A stretch of DNA of 64,000 nt from assembly GCF_001664485.1 (NCBI RefSeq), contig NZ_CP013630.1, forward strand, positions 933,001 through 997,000, written 5' to 3'. The DNA comes from Rhizobium sp. N324 (GTDB lineage: Bacteria; Pseudomonadota; Alphaproteobacteria; Rhizobiales; Rhizobiaceae). The position numbers and the translations under genes are program-made. Below are positions 47,416 to 55,529 of this stretch, one piece after another (the first letter of the stretch is position 1; each line of letters opens with the position of its first letter). The notes under the pieces are model-generated. The model was not told the DNA's origin, ran no database searches, and saw nothing but the letters and a program-made list of their open reading frames with translations.

Positions 47416-48024
47416 CTACTTGGGCGTAGTCGAGCCGGTTGCCGTGGTATCGGTGCCGGTCGCAGCCGGAGCCTTTTCGGCTGACTGCATGGCCAGCGTC
47501 TTGAACTCAGGCGCGGCCTTCAGCGATTCAGCCGTTTCGCTTGTCGTCAGCTTGACGCTGCCGTCCTGGGTGTTCTGGGCGACGGTGATCTTGTCCATCG
47601 GGACGGCGACGTTCTTTTCACCGATGCCGAGGAAGCCGCCCACACCAACGATCGCGGCGACCAGGCCGCCATCCTTCTTCATGATCAGATCGTTGACGCT
47701 GCCGATGCTTTCATTGTTGCCGTTATAGACCGACTGGCCGATATAGGTATTGGCGCTGATCTGGTCCGGAGCCTGCTCGGTGATATAACCGGCCTGGGCC
47801 GTGTCTGCCGTCGGTGCCGGGGCCGGAGCCTGTGCCGCATCGCCGGCGGGCTTGGTCACGTCAGGGGTGACCGGCGGTTTCGGCGCTGCCGGATCGGCGG
47901 GTGCCGCCTGTGTCGGCGCGGCTGGATCTGCCGGCTGCGGGGCCGCCTGCGAGAATGCCGCCGGTGCGAAAGCCGTGGCAAACAGTGCGCCAGCGGCAAC
48001 GGTCGTCAAGAGTTTGCGTGTCAT
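47416..48024 (-). CDS. Exported PRC-barrel domain protein
   Basis: A 202-residue exported protein with signal peptide (to about AFSQA, residue 27), a long Pro/Ala-rich low-complexity segment (28-80), and a PRC-barrel domain at about 88-165 (YIGQSVYNGNNESIGSVNDLIMKKDGGLVAAIVGVGGFLGIGEKNVAVP). The C-terminal tail is Thr/Ala-rich. PRC-barrel proteins bind RNA, photosynthetic or membrane partners; in rhizobial periplasmic versions the function is unknown. Monocistronic by its terminator. Confidence 0.85.
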   Translation of the reverse strand: MTRKLLTTVAAGALFATAFAPAAFSQAAPQPADPAAPTQAAPADPAAPKPPVTPDVTKPAGDAAQAPAPAPTADTAQAGYITEQAPDQISANTYIGQSVYNGNNESIGSVNDLIMKKDGGLVAAIVGVGGFLGIGEKNVAVPMDKITVAQNTQDGSVKLTTSETAESLKAAPEFKTLAMQSAEKAPAATGTDTTATGSTTPK

Positions 48025-48196
48025 TTCGAACCTACCTTCATCTCCTAGAGTGGTCGCTGACCCGGCAATGTTGGTGTTATTGCCGCGCCGGTTCGAAAAG
48101 ACAATGACTGGTGCGGCGATTGGTTCCGGTTGAAAACACGGAAAATTTCTCGATTTTCACGGAACTTTTATCGTGTCACCCCACCAAAACAGGAAA

Positions 48197-48220
48197 AGGC
48201 GCTCCCCGTCGGGAACGCCT
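48197..48220 (-). terminator. Terminator of the lactonase gene
   Basis: A 10-bp stem (48197-48206 with 48211-48220, one G-U pair in the minus-strand RNA) followed by TTTCCTGTTTTG on the minus strand. It closes the sugar-acid operon. Confidence 0.75.
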
Positions 48221-48256
48221 CTGATGGCTGCTTGCAGGCAAGTTCATATCTGCCGG

Positions 48257-49144
48257 TCAGATCACATAGACCGGATCGAACACGCCTTTGACTTCGATGC
48301 CGAGTTCCAGCAGCGCGCCGGCGCTGGGTTGCGCCGAACGCGCATCCTCGTCGAGACCTTCCCAGGCGGTCGTCACCGCCAGCCGGTCGGCATTGACGCC
48401 GATGAAGGCGGGGCAGGAGGGCTGGACGGCGGGAACCTTGTAGCGCGAGATGCGCAGCCCGTCGGGATTGTAACGATCGACGACGCCGGCACCCCAGCGC
48501 GAATTCCAGATATAGCCGTCGGCATCGACCACCGAGCCGTCGATATCGCCGGGTTCGTCGGCGCTGTCGACCAGCACGATCGGCTCGCCGGAGGGCAGGC
48601 CGGTCTGCGGATCGACCATGACGCGCATCAGCCGGTTGAGACGGGAGTCGGTATAATAGCCGATCGTGCCGTCAGGCGAGAAGCAGATCGAATTCGGGAT
48701 GCTGATGCCGTTGAAGATCTTCGTCACCTTGCCGCCGGCGACATGATAGATGGCGCCGGCCTGGTTTTCCGCCCGCTTGCTCATCGTGCCGATCCACAGC
48801 GCACCGGAGGGATGGGTGCGGCCGTCGTTCGAGCGGTTTTCCGGGCGGTCGTTTTCGAGCGCGGCATAGAAGGTCAGATTGCCGCTCGCCACATCGCGCA
48901 CGAAAAGTCCTTCCTCGGTCGCGATCAGCTGCCGTCCGGCGTCGATACGGGCCAGCACGCTCGCCATGGCAGGCAGCGGATGCACCTTTTTGGCGCCGCT
49001 GGAAAGATTGAGCTCGTGCAGTTCCTTGCCGAGGATGTTGAACCACCAGACGGTATTGCTGTCCGGATCATAGGTCGGGCCTTCGCCGAGAACGGAATTG
49101 GTGTTGCAAAGGGTCTTGCCCTCGAACTCGTAGATATCGGTCAT
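48257..49144 (-). CDS. SMP-30/gluconolactonase/LRE family lactonase
   Basis: A 295-residue six-bladed propeller hydrolase expected to open sugar lactones. The family blocks are LGEGPTYDPDSNTVWWFNI (metal-binding Glu), SNDGRTHPSGALWIGTMSK, and DSADEPGDIDGSVVDADGYIWNSRWG (metal-binding Asn and Asp). It overlaps dgoA by 4 bp. In this operon it is the natural galactono-lactonase, but the sugar is inferred from neighbours only. Confidence 0.9.
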   Translation of the reverse strand: MTDIYEFEGKTLCNTNSVLGEGPTYDPDSNTVWWFNILGKELHELNLSSGAKKVHPLPAMASVLARIDAGRQLIATEEGLFVRDVASGNLTFYAALENDRPENRSNDGRTHPSGALWIGTMSKRAENQAGAIYHVAGGKVTKIFNGISIPNSICFSPDGTIGYYTDSRLNRLMRVMVDPQTGLPSGEPIVLVDSADEPGDIDGSVVDADGYIWNSRWGAGVVDRYNPDGLRISRYKVPAVQPSCPAFIGVNADRLAVTTAWEGLDEDARSAQPSAGALLELGIEVKGVFDPVYVI

Positions 49145-49782
49145 ACGCTCACGCTCCCAATGGCTGCATCATAGGCGTAAATGGTCGCCTTGGCGCGCTC
49201 GGCAACCTCCGCCGCGGTCATTCCCGGCTTGTAGAGGCTGGTGCCGAGGCCGAAAGCGAAGATGCCGGCCTTGGTATAATCGCCGAAATTCTTGTCCGAC
49301 ACACCGCCGACGGCGGCAATCGTCAGCTCCGGCGGCAGGATTGCCCGGATCGCCGTGATGCCGGAAGGCCCGAGCACGCTCGCCGGAAAGAATTTGAGAC
49401 CGGTGGCGCCGGCGCGCGCGGCGGCGAGCGCCTCCGTCGGCGTGAAGACGCCGGGCATCGTCACCATACCGTATTGGCGTGCCCGGATGATCACCTCGGG
49501 CTCGACGTTCGGCGTGACGAGCAGCGTGCCGCCGGCCGTATGCAGGCTGTCGACCGCCTCGATCGTCAGCACCGTGCCGGCGCCGATCAGCACCTCTGCC
49601 GGAGCCATCTTGGCGGCGATCTCGATCGATTTGAACGGGTCCGGCGAATTCAGCGGGATCTCGATCGCCGTCAGGCCGTTGTCGATCAAGGCGCCGACGA
49701 CGCTTTCGGTTTCGTCGGGCCGGATGCCGCGAAGGATGGCGATCAGCGGACGCTTCATGTCGGGGAAGGGGATACGGTTCAT
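49141..49782 (-). CDS. dgoA: 2-dehydro-3-deoxy-6-phosphogalactonate aldolase
   Basis: Class I aldolase splitting KDPGal into pyruvate and glyceraldehyde 3-phosphate. The 213-residue protein has the KDPG/KDPGal family pattern: the Glu in AIEIPLNSPDP, the Schiff-base Lys in GLKFFPA, and GTVLTIEAVD. The start MNRIPFPDMKRPLIAILRG is normal for DgoA. It overlaps the lactonase gene by 4 bp and follows dgoK. Confidence 0.93.
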   Translation of the reverse strand: MNRIPFPDMKRPLIAILRGIRPDETESVVGALIDNGLTAIEIPLNSPDPFKSIEIAAKMAPAEVLIGAGTVLTIEAVDSLHTAGGTLLVTPNVEPEVIIRARQYGMVTMPGVFTPTEALAAARAGATGLKFFPASVLGPSGITAIRAILPPELTIAAVGGVSDKNFGDYTKAGIFAFGLGTSLYKPGMTAAEVAERAKATIYAYDAAIGSVSV

Positions 49783-49795
49783 CGTGTCGGCTTTC

Positions 49796-50710
49796 TCAAT
49801 TCGGCCAGATGGCTTCGGCAGCGGCCGAAAGCCCGCGGCGCACGGCGGCGTCCGCATCGATGGCGGTGAAGGTCAGGGAGAGAGTTCTGAAGGCCTGTTC
49901 GTAGAGCGCCTGCAGGCGTCCGGAAGCGACCAGGGTGATGCCTGAGTTGGCCGCATCCTGTAGCGCGCCGGCGATTTCGAGGCCGATCAGCGTGCCGGAC
50001 AGCCGGGCTTGCGCTGATGCGGCCGAGATCCCGTGCAGGAGCTGGCCCGAGCGGGCGGTAAACAGCAGATTGGAGGCAAGGGCTGGGCGCTGGAAAGCGG
50101 CCGATACCGCCGCCTCGAAGGCCGCTGCATCAGCCGGCTGCTCTTCAGCGCCGGCAACGGCATGCGACAGGATCGTGTGTTTGCTGATAATGTCGAAGAG
50201 CTCGCCGGTCATGAAGGTCGAAAAGCCGGTGACCTTGCCGTCGCCCACATGTACCCACTTCGAATGGGTGCCGGGCATGCAGACCGCCTGGGCGCCCGCG
50301 CTTGCCGTGCCGAGCGCGCCGAGAAGCTGGGTTTCCTCGCCGCGCATGACGTCGGGTGTCGCCATATCCCGCTGGGCAAGGCCCGGCAGAATGCGGATGT
50401 CGCGGCTTTCTCCCGGCACAGAGACCGCCGCCGTCAGCACCGAGGCGAGCGGTGCGGGCACGTCGATATAACCGGCCTCGACCCAGCCCTGCCGGGCGCC
50501 GGCCATGCCGCAGACGATCACCGGCAGCTTTTCCGGCGCCTCGACGGCGGCGAGATGGCCTGCCAGCACTTGGGAAAAGCCGGTTTTTGCGGCACTGGTC
50601 ATGCCTTCGCCGCTGCGGCGCTCGGCAAGGATGCTGCCGTCCCCGGCGATCAGCCAGAGCCGAAAGCTGCTGGTGCCCCAGTCCACCGCGACATAAGCGG
50701 GATTAGCCAT
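49796..50710 (-). CDS. dgoK: 2-dehydro-3-deoxygalactonokinase
   Basis: Phosphorylates 2-keto-3-deoxygalactonate at C6. The 304-residue protein begins MANPAYVAVDWGTSSFRLWL, the sugar kinase phosphate 1 motif (DWGTSS), and has MPGTHSKWVHVGDGKVTGFSTFMTGELFDIISKHT, a strong DgoK signature. The start at 50710 overlaps the SDR stop (TAATG). The open frame upstream overlaps the SDR and is not coding. Confidence 0.93.
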   Translation of the reverse strand: MANPAYVAVDWGTSSFRLWLIAGDGSILAERRSGEGMTSAAKTGFSQVLAGHLAAVEAPEKLPVIVCGMAGARQGWVEAGYIDVPAPLASVLTAAVSVPGESRDIRILPGLAQRDMATPDVMRGEETQLLGALGTASAGAQAVCMPGTHSKWVHVGDGKVTGFSTFMTGELFDIISKHTILSHAVAGAEEQPADAAAFEAAVSAAFQRPALASNLLFTARSGQLLHGISAASAQARLSGTLIGLEIAGALQDAANSGITLVASGRLQALYEQAFRTLSLTFTAIDADAAVRRGLSAAAEAIWPN

Positions 50711-51474
50711 TACAGAATGCCTCCATCGACAATCAGGGACTGGGCGGTCATTCCGGCCGCGCAGTCGGATGCAAGAAACAGGCAGGGACCGACGATCGCG
50801 TCGGGCTTGAGCGCGACCTTCAGGCACTGCTGCTCGACCGAGCGCGCGATGCTCTCTTCGGTCAGCCACAGCTGCATCTGCCGCTCGGTGACGACCATGC
50901 CGGGCAGGATGCAGTTGACGCGGATATTCTCCGGTCCGAGCCGGCCGGCCATGCTCTTGGTCAGCCCGACGACCGCGGCTTTCGCCGCCGCATAGGCGGG
51001 AAAACCGCCCATGTTCAGCTTGAAGGCGATCGACGACATATTGATGATCGCCCCGCCGCCGGCCGCCCGCATCGATGGCGCCGCCGCTTGCGAGGTGAAG
51101 AACACATGCCGCAGGTTGATCGCCTGGTTGTTGTCCCAATAGGCCTCGGTCACCGCGTCGAATTCATGGCGGTCGTCCCAGGCGGCATTGTTGACCAGCA
51201 CCCGGATCGGCCCTGAGTTGGCAACGACGGTTTCGACGGTGCGCCGGATCGCTTCGATGTCGCGCAGGTCGGCATGGTGGAAGGAGACGGGATGCGCCGT
51301 CTCCCGCGACAGGCTTTCGGCGAGCGCTTGGCCGGCGGCCTCGGCGATGTCGATGAACGAGACCTTGGCGCCCTGGCGGGCGAAGCCTTCGACGATGGCA
51401 GCGCCGATGCCCGATCCGCCGCCAGTCACCAGCACGGTTCGGTCTCTGAACTCCGGAAATTGTGCCGACATCAC
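50710..51474 (-). CDS. Short-chain dehydrogenase (sugar dehydrogenase type)
   Basis: A 254-residue SDR with NAD(P)-binding TGGGSGIG near the N terminus, the NNAAW segment, and the catalytic YAAAK motif with an upstream Ser in INMSSIAF. As first gene of a lactonase-dgoA-dgoK operon it probably oxidises an aldose such as D-galactose or a related sugar to its lactone. Substrate is inferred from context. Divergent from the IclR gene with the operator between. Confidence 0.88.
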   Translation of the reverse strand: MMSAQFPEFRDRTVLVTGGGSGIGAAIVEGFARQGAKVSFIDIAEAAGQALAESLSRETAHPVSFHHADLRDIEAIRRTVETVVANSGPIRVLVNNAAWDDRHEFDAVTEAYWDNNQAINLRHVFFTSQAAAPSMRAAGGGAIINMSSIAFKLNMGGFPAYAAAKAAVVGLTKSMAGRLGPENIRVNCILPGMVVTERQMQLWLTEESIARSVEQQCLKVALKPDAIVGPCLFLASDCAAGMTAQSLIVDGGIL

Positions 51475-51495
51475 GGTCGCCCTTGATATTCATAT

Positions 51496-51533
51496 GTTCC
51501 ATTATATGGAACTCAATTTGACTATATGGAATT
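51496..51533. promoter_or_regulatory. Palindromic operator upstream of the SDR and IclR genes
   Basis: GTTCCAT-TAT-ATGGAAC (51496-51512) is a perfect 17-bp inverted repeat. A second half site TATATGGAAT begins at 51524, so the ATGGAA cores are 20 bp apart, two helical turns. It lies in the 100-bp divergent gap, as expected for IclR autoregulation. Confidence 0.7.
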
Positions 51534-51574
51534 ATCGAATTATGCTGGCCTTGCTGTCAAGGGCGGACGAGACG

Positions 51575-52372
51575 ATGACTTCAAATAGCGAAAGCATGGC
51601 GCAGGGCCGTGAGACCGGCACGCTCGGCAAACTGATGGTTCTGCTCGATCTTGTCACGCATGCCGATGCGCCGCTGCGTTTCACCGATATCCTGGCGCGT
51701 GCCGGCCAGCCGCGCGGCACCTTGCATCGGCAGCTGAGCCATCTGGTGGAGGAGGGGCTGCTCGAGCTTGACGGCGACGGCCGCTATGCGCCGGGCCTGC
51801 GCCTGCTCGATTTTGCCGCGCGCAGCTGGGCGCGCAACGAATTCCGTCTGATTGCCGAACCGCACCTCGCCGAGTTGCAGCAGGCGACCGGCGAGACGGT
51901 GCATCTCGGCGTTTTGAGGGGCCAGTCGATCATCTATCTCGATAAGGTCGACGGCCGGCAGCCGGTGCGGATGTATTCGCAGATCGGCAACGCTTCCCCC
52001 TGTTACTGCACCGGCGTCGGCAAGGCCGCACTTTCGCTGCTTCCGGCCGATCTGCTCACCGATCTGCTTGCCGGCCTGAGCTTCACCAGCTTTACCGCCT
52101 CGACCCATGTCTCGGCCGACTCGCTGCTTGCCGAAATCCGCGAGATCGCCGACCAGGGCTATGCCTTCGACCGCGAGGAGCATGAGGCCGGCATCCGCTG
52201 CGTCGCCGCTCCCGTCTGGTCGCAGGATCGAACCTTTATCGGGGGCATTTCGATTACCGGCCCGGCCTATCGCCTGTCGATGGAACTTCTGCGCCAATGG
52301 GCCGTTCCAGTTCAGCTGGCAGCTGGAAGGATCATGGAAGGCATGCGCATCCGGCTCGGCCCGCGCCGCTAA
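51575..52372 (+). CDS. IclR-family transcriptional regulator
   Basis: A 265-residue regulator with an N-terminal winged HTH (about 15-75, LRFTDILARAGQPRGTLHRQLSHLVEEGLLE) and an IclR effector domain (about 90-255, with GETVHLGVLRGQSIIYLDKV, CYCTGVGKAALSLLP and EEHEAGIRCVAAPVW). It is transcribed away from the sugar-acid operon and probably represses it until a pathway acid binds. Upstream in-frame ATGs at 51542 and nearer the operator are possible starts; 51575 avoids an odd N-terminal extension. Confidence 0.92.
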   Translation: MTSNSESMAQGRETGTLGKLMVLLDLVTHADAPLRFTDILARAGQPRGTLHRQLSHLVEEGLLELDGDGRYAPGLRLLDFAARSWARNEFRLIAEPHLAELQQATGETVHLGVLRGQSIIYLDKVDGRQPVRMYSQIGNASPCYCTGVGKAALSLLPADLLTDLLAGLSFTSFTASTHVSADSLLAEIREIADQGYAFDREEHEAGIRCVAAPVWSQDRTFIGGISITGPAYRLSMELLRQWAVPVQLAAGRIMEGMRIRLGPRR

Positions 52373-52574
52373 ATGCAATCAGAGAGCATGCTTATGATGA
52401 GGGCGATATTGAGATTTGCCGGCGAATCACGACAACTGCAAATAGTCCGCGAAATCGATTAACCACCTGCCGGCCGAACGCTGCATGCCGAGGCCGGCTC
52501 CGTTTGATCCAGTCAGCGATCGTCATTCCCCGATGCAATCGAGCCGGCCGTTGCGCCGAAGATGAAGAAATGTG

Positions 52575-53309
52575 ATGGCACCCTTGTCGCAAACATCCCC
52601 GGAAGACGACGACTACATTCAGGAAATAGCCGGCCTGAAGACCCAGTTCGATATTTTCCGTTTCCTGAAACGCGTGACGGAAGCCTATCGCAGCCGTGCC
52701 TTCCTGGTGCTCAACCTGCCGCCGATCACCTCCTTGGATATCCAGGGCAGCACCGTCATCACCAGCTGGCCGGCCGAGCTTCTGGCGCTCTACGACCAGG
52801 AGAGCCTGCTGGTCAACAGCCCGGTTCTGAGGCGGCTGAGAACATCGGCGCGGCCCTTCTTCTACGACATGTCGCGCGAGAACTGGTCGCGGGACGACGG
52901 CAAGTCCATTCTCGTCGCCTCGCTGTTCGAACGTTTCCGGATGATGCGCGGTGCCTATTTCCCGACGCATGAGCCATCCGGCGTGCGCGGCGCCATCTCT
53001 TTCGCCGGCGACCGCGAGCCCTTCAGTCCGGCTGAGATGCGGGAGCTCTGCTATATCTCCATCCATGTCTATGACCGGCTCGCCGAGATCCGCAACCTCG
53101 ATACCCGCATGACGGACACGCTGACCGACCGGGAAATCGATTGCCTCAACTGGACGGCGGCGGGCAAGACCAGTGCCGAAATCGCCGAAATCCTCACCCT
53201 CTCCGAGCACACGGTCAATCATTACCTCAACCGCGCCACCAAGAAGCTCGATACGGTCAACCGCACCCAGGCGGTCGCCAAAGCGCTGCGGATCGGCCTG
53301 ATCAAATAA
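52575..53309 (+). CDS. LuxR-family regulator, solo, with autoinducer-binding-like domain
   Basis: A 244-residue regulator. Residues about 25-165 form an autoinducer-binding-like domain and 180-240 a GerE/LuxR HTH (LTDREIDCLNWTAAGKTSAEIAEILTLSEHTVNHYLNRATKKL). The ligand region keeps a Trp (SWPAELLALY) and Tyr but has NSP where AHL receptors usually have DP. There is no luxI nearby. It may be a solo responding to a foreign or non-AHL signal. GTG at 52572 directly precedes the ATG. Confidence 0.88.
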   Translation: MAPLSQTSPEDDDYIQEIAGLKTQFDIFRFLKRVTEAYRSRAFLVLNLPPITSLDIQGSTVITSWPAELLALYDQESLLVNSPVLRRLRTSARPFFYDMSRENWSRDDGKSILVASLFERFRMMRGAYFPTHEPSGVRGAISFAGDREPFSPAEMRELCYISIHVYDRLAEIRNLDTRMTDTLTDREIDCLNWTAAGKTSAEIAEILTLSEHTVNHYLNRATKKLDTVNRTQAVAKALRIGLIK

Positions 53310-53664
53310 GGTGCAAAAGGCGCTGCGGGTTTTCGCGGGTCGCCCAGCGCTTGGGCATATGCTTGCCGTTGGGGGCCGTCCCACGCCGCGTTTGTGCCGT
53401 TTCCGCCGATTTTCCGTCTGGCACGCTTTCTGCTTCTCTTTTGGCAGAGGCCCAGAGGGGACTTGGACCAGCGCCAGGAAATGGCGCGGCCGCGCACCGC
53501 TGCCCGACGCCGATGCCGCTTTCCCAAGCCCTCGGTGTCGGCGGCGGCTGTTGCGTTTTGGCACCGCCTCTTGCAAGGCTGCGCGCCATTTGGCCTTCCC
53601 TCTTCATTTTTCGCTGGCCTTTTTGTCGGCTTGCGCTAGTTCGCCCCGGATTGCGCCGGTTCTC
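53310..53664. other. Gene-free stretch after the LuxR-type gene
   Basis: No ORF here has credible codon use or motif. A sigma-54-like sequence TGGCACG-N4-CTGC (53419-53433) is visible on the plus strand, one base off the -12 consensus. Nothing else recognised. Confidence 0.4.
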
Positions 53665-53737
53665 GGGGAGACCGTTGCGGCCATCAGGGCGAAAGCCCGG
53701 CGGACTTGATGGCCGCAACGGATTGCCCGTTCTCCCC
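53665..53737. repeat. Structured hairpin element
   Basis: A perfect 15-bp inverted repeat (53673-53687 with 53708-53722) encloses a GGGC-GAAA-GCCC hairpin with a GNRA tetraloop (53688-53699). An outer pairing CGGGGAGA / TCTCCCCG (53665-53672 with 53730-53737) is separated by a 7-nt bulge. This gives a three-part nested RNA or cruciform structure. Confidence 0.55.
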
Positions 53738-53816
53738 GGGCGCTTTTCGCAGGCCGGCAAATCGATTTTCCCGCCGATGATTTTGTTTGGCGAAGGCGTC
53801 CGTCTCCACTATCTCT

Positions 53817-53920
53817 ACTGCATGATTTCAGTCTTGATCGGAATCGATGAAGGCTGAAATCATGCAGTAATTCAAAGTGCTACAGCGCTCTTTGTGGGTC
53901 TTGAAAGACGCGCGGCGCTC
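53817..53920. repeat. Long inverted repeat and adjoining repeat-like sequence before the Mrp gene
   Basis: A perfect 14-bp inverted repeat (53817-53830 with 53855-53868, 24-nt loop) is followed by AAGTGCTACAGCGCTCTTTGTG and a GACGCGCGGCGCTC tail, resembling repeats common between rhizobial genes. Confidence 0.6.
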
Positions 53921-53950
53921 TAGTCTGGGAGAAGCAGCAGTGAGGATGGA

Positions 53951-55135
53951 ATGACCGACGTCACCAAGGAACAGGTTCTCGAAACGCTGAAGACCGTGCG
54001 TGGACCGGATCTCGAGCGCGATATCGTCGAGCTCGGCATGGTTTCTGATGTCTTCATCTCCGACGGCAAGGTTTATTTCTCCATCACCGTTCCGGCCGAT
54101 CGCGCCAAGGAGCTGGAGCCGATGCGGCTCGCCGCCGAGCGCGTCGTCAAGGCCATGCCTGGTGTCAAGGGTGCGCTCGTCGCGCTGACCGCAGACAAGA
54201 AAGCCGCAGCCGCAGCACCCGCTGCCCGCCCGGTGCCGAATCCGCCGCACGGACATGCCGGCCACGATCATCATGGGCATGACCACGGTGGCCATGCGCA
54301 CGCCCCGCAGCAACAGCCGCCGCGGGCCGGCAAGATCGGCGTCCCCGGCATCGGCGCCATCATCGCCGTCGCCTCCGGCAAGGGTGGGGTCGGCAAGTCG
54401 ACCACGGCCGTCAACCTGGCGCTCGGCCTGCTTGCCAACGGTCTTCGCGTCGGCATTCTCGATGCCGACATCTATGGTCCCTCGATGCCGCGGCTCTTGA
54501 AAATATCCGGCCGCCCGACCCAGATCGACGGCCGCATCATCAATCCGATGGAGAATTACGGCCTCAAGGTCATGTCGATGGGTTTCCTCGTCGACGAGGA
54601 GACGGCGATGATCTGGCGCGGGCCGATGGTCCAGTCGGCGCTGTTGCAGATGCTGCGCGAAGTCGCCTGGGGTGAACTCGACGTGCTGGTCGTCGACATG
54701 CCGCCCGGCACCGGCGACGCGCAGCTGACCATGGCCCAGCAGGTGCCGCTTGCCGGCGCCGTCATCGTCTCGACGCCGCAGGATCTCGCTTTGATCGATG
54801 CCCGCAAGGGCCTCAACATGTTCCGCAAGGTCGAGGTGCCGGTGCTCGGCATCGTCGAGAATATGAGCTATTTCATCGCGCCCGATACCGGCACCCGCTA
54901 CGATATCTTCGGCCATGGCGGCGCCCGCAAGGAGGCCGAGCGCATCGGCGTGCCCTTCCTCGGCGAAGTGCCGCTGACGATGAACATCCGTGAAACTTCC
55001 GACGCCGGTACGCCGCTCGTCGCCTCCGAGCCGAACGGCGTCGTCGCCGGCATCTATCGCGGCATCGCCGCCAAGGTCTGGGAGCAGGTCGGCGGGCAAA
55101 CCCAGCGCCCGGCGCCGACGATCGTCTTCGAATAG
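53951..55135 (+). CDS. Mrp/ApbC-type P-loop ATPase, cysteine-free
   Basis: Member of the Mrp/NBP35 family of iron-sulfur carrier ATPases. Residues 1-85 are a MIP18-type (DUF59) domain, 99-120 a histidine-rich linker, and 130-385 the P-loop domain with ASGKGGVGKSTT (Walker A), DADIYGPS and VVDMPPGTGD. The canonical CxxC that bridges the cluster between subunits is absent: at residues 310 and 313 there are Ala and Thr, and no cysteine occurs in the 394 residues. The ATPase should be intact; cluster binding, if any, must differ from the E. coli protein. Confidence 0.92.
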   Translation: MTDVTKEQVLETLKTVRGPDLERDIVELGMVSDVFISDGKVYFSITVPADRAKELEPMRLAAERVVKAMPGVKGALVALTADKKAAAAAPAARPVPNPPHGHAGHDHHGHDHGGHAHAPQQQPPRAGKIGVPGIGAIIAVASGKGGVGKSTTAVNLALGLLANGLRVGILDADIYGPSMPRLLKISGRPTQIDGRIINPMENYGLKVMSMGFLVDEETAMIWRGPMVQSALLQMLREVAWGELDVLVVDMPPGTGDAQLTMAQQVPLAGAVIVSTPQDLALIDARKGLNMFRKVEVPVLGIVENMSYFIAPDTGTRYDIFGHGGARKEAERIGVPFLGEVPLTMNIRETSDAGTPLVASEPNGVVAGIYRGIAAKVWEQVGGQTQRPAPTIVFE

Positions 55136-55529
55136 GCGCGTTATCCGGAACGCTGCGGCAGTTACGAGTGACGGACGCAGCGGTCGAATCACGGTTGCCG
55201 ATACCCCGAATTGTGGGGGAAACGTGGTGAAAAGCCGCGGTTCACGGAAGATGTCTTGATTATTTCATGGCTTTGCTGCATATGCCGCGGCGCCATGATG
55301 GCGTTTGCTGCAGATGCTCAATGACGGCCGTCCTCGTTTGAAGATTTCGGCCCGCCTGCAAGTTCGGAGTAGTCTTGTCGATCGAAGGATTGGTCGCTGC
55401 GATGCGGTGGAGCATAATGCGCATGCCGGCCTTTGAGGTTGGATGCAGCCGGAGTTGTATGAGCTTTTTTGATCCGCTTCCGTTGGGACCTGGGACGAGC
55501 GAGCCTCGCATTGCTGCGCTTTCGGCCGC
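55136..55529. other. Gene-free stretch before the CorA gene
   Basis: 394 bp without a supported gene. Short minus-strand frames exist but lack recognisable features. A small palindrome CGCCATGATGGCG near 55297 is the only structure noticed. Confidence 0.4.

Noticed and set aside
53302..53760. 152-codon minus-strand frame in the gap after the LuxR-type gene
   Set aside because: Pro/Arg/Gly-rich with no recognisable family or ribosome site; crosses the hairpin element.
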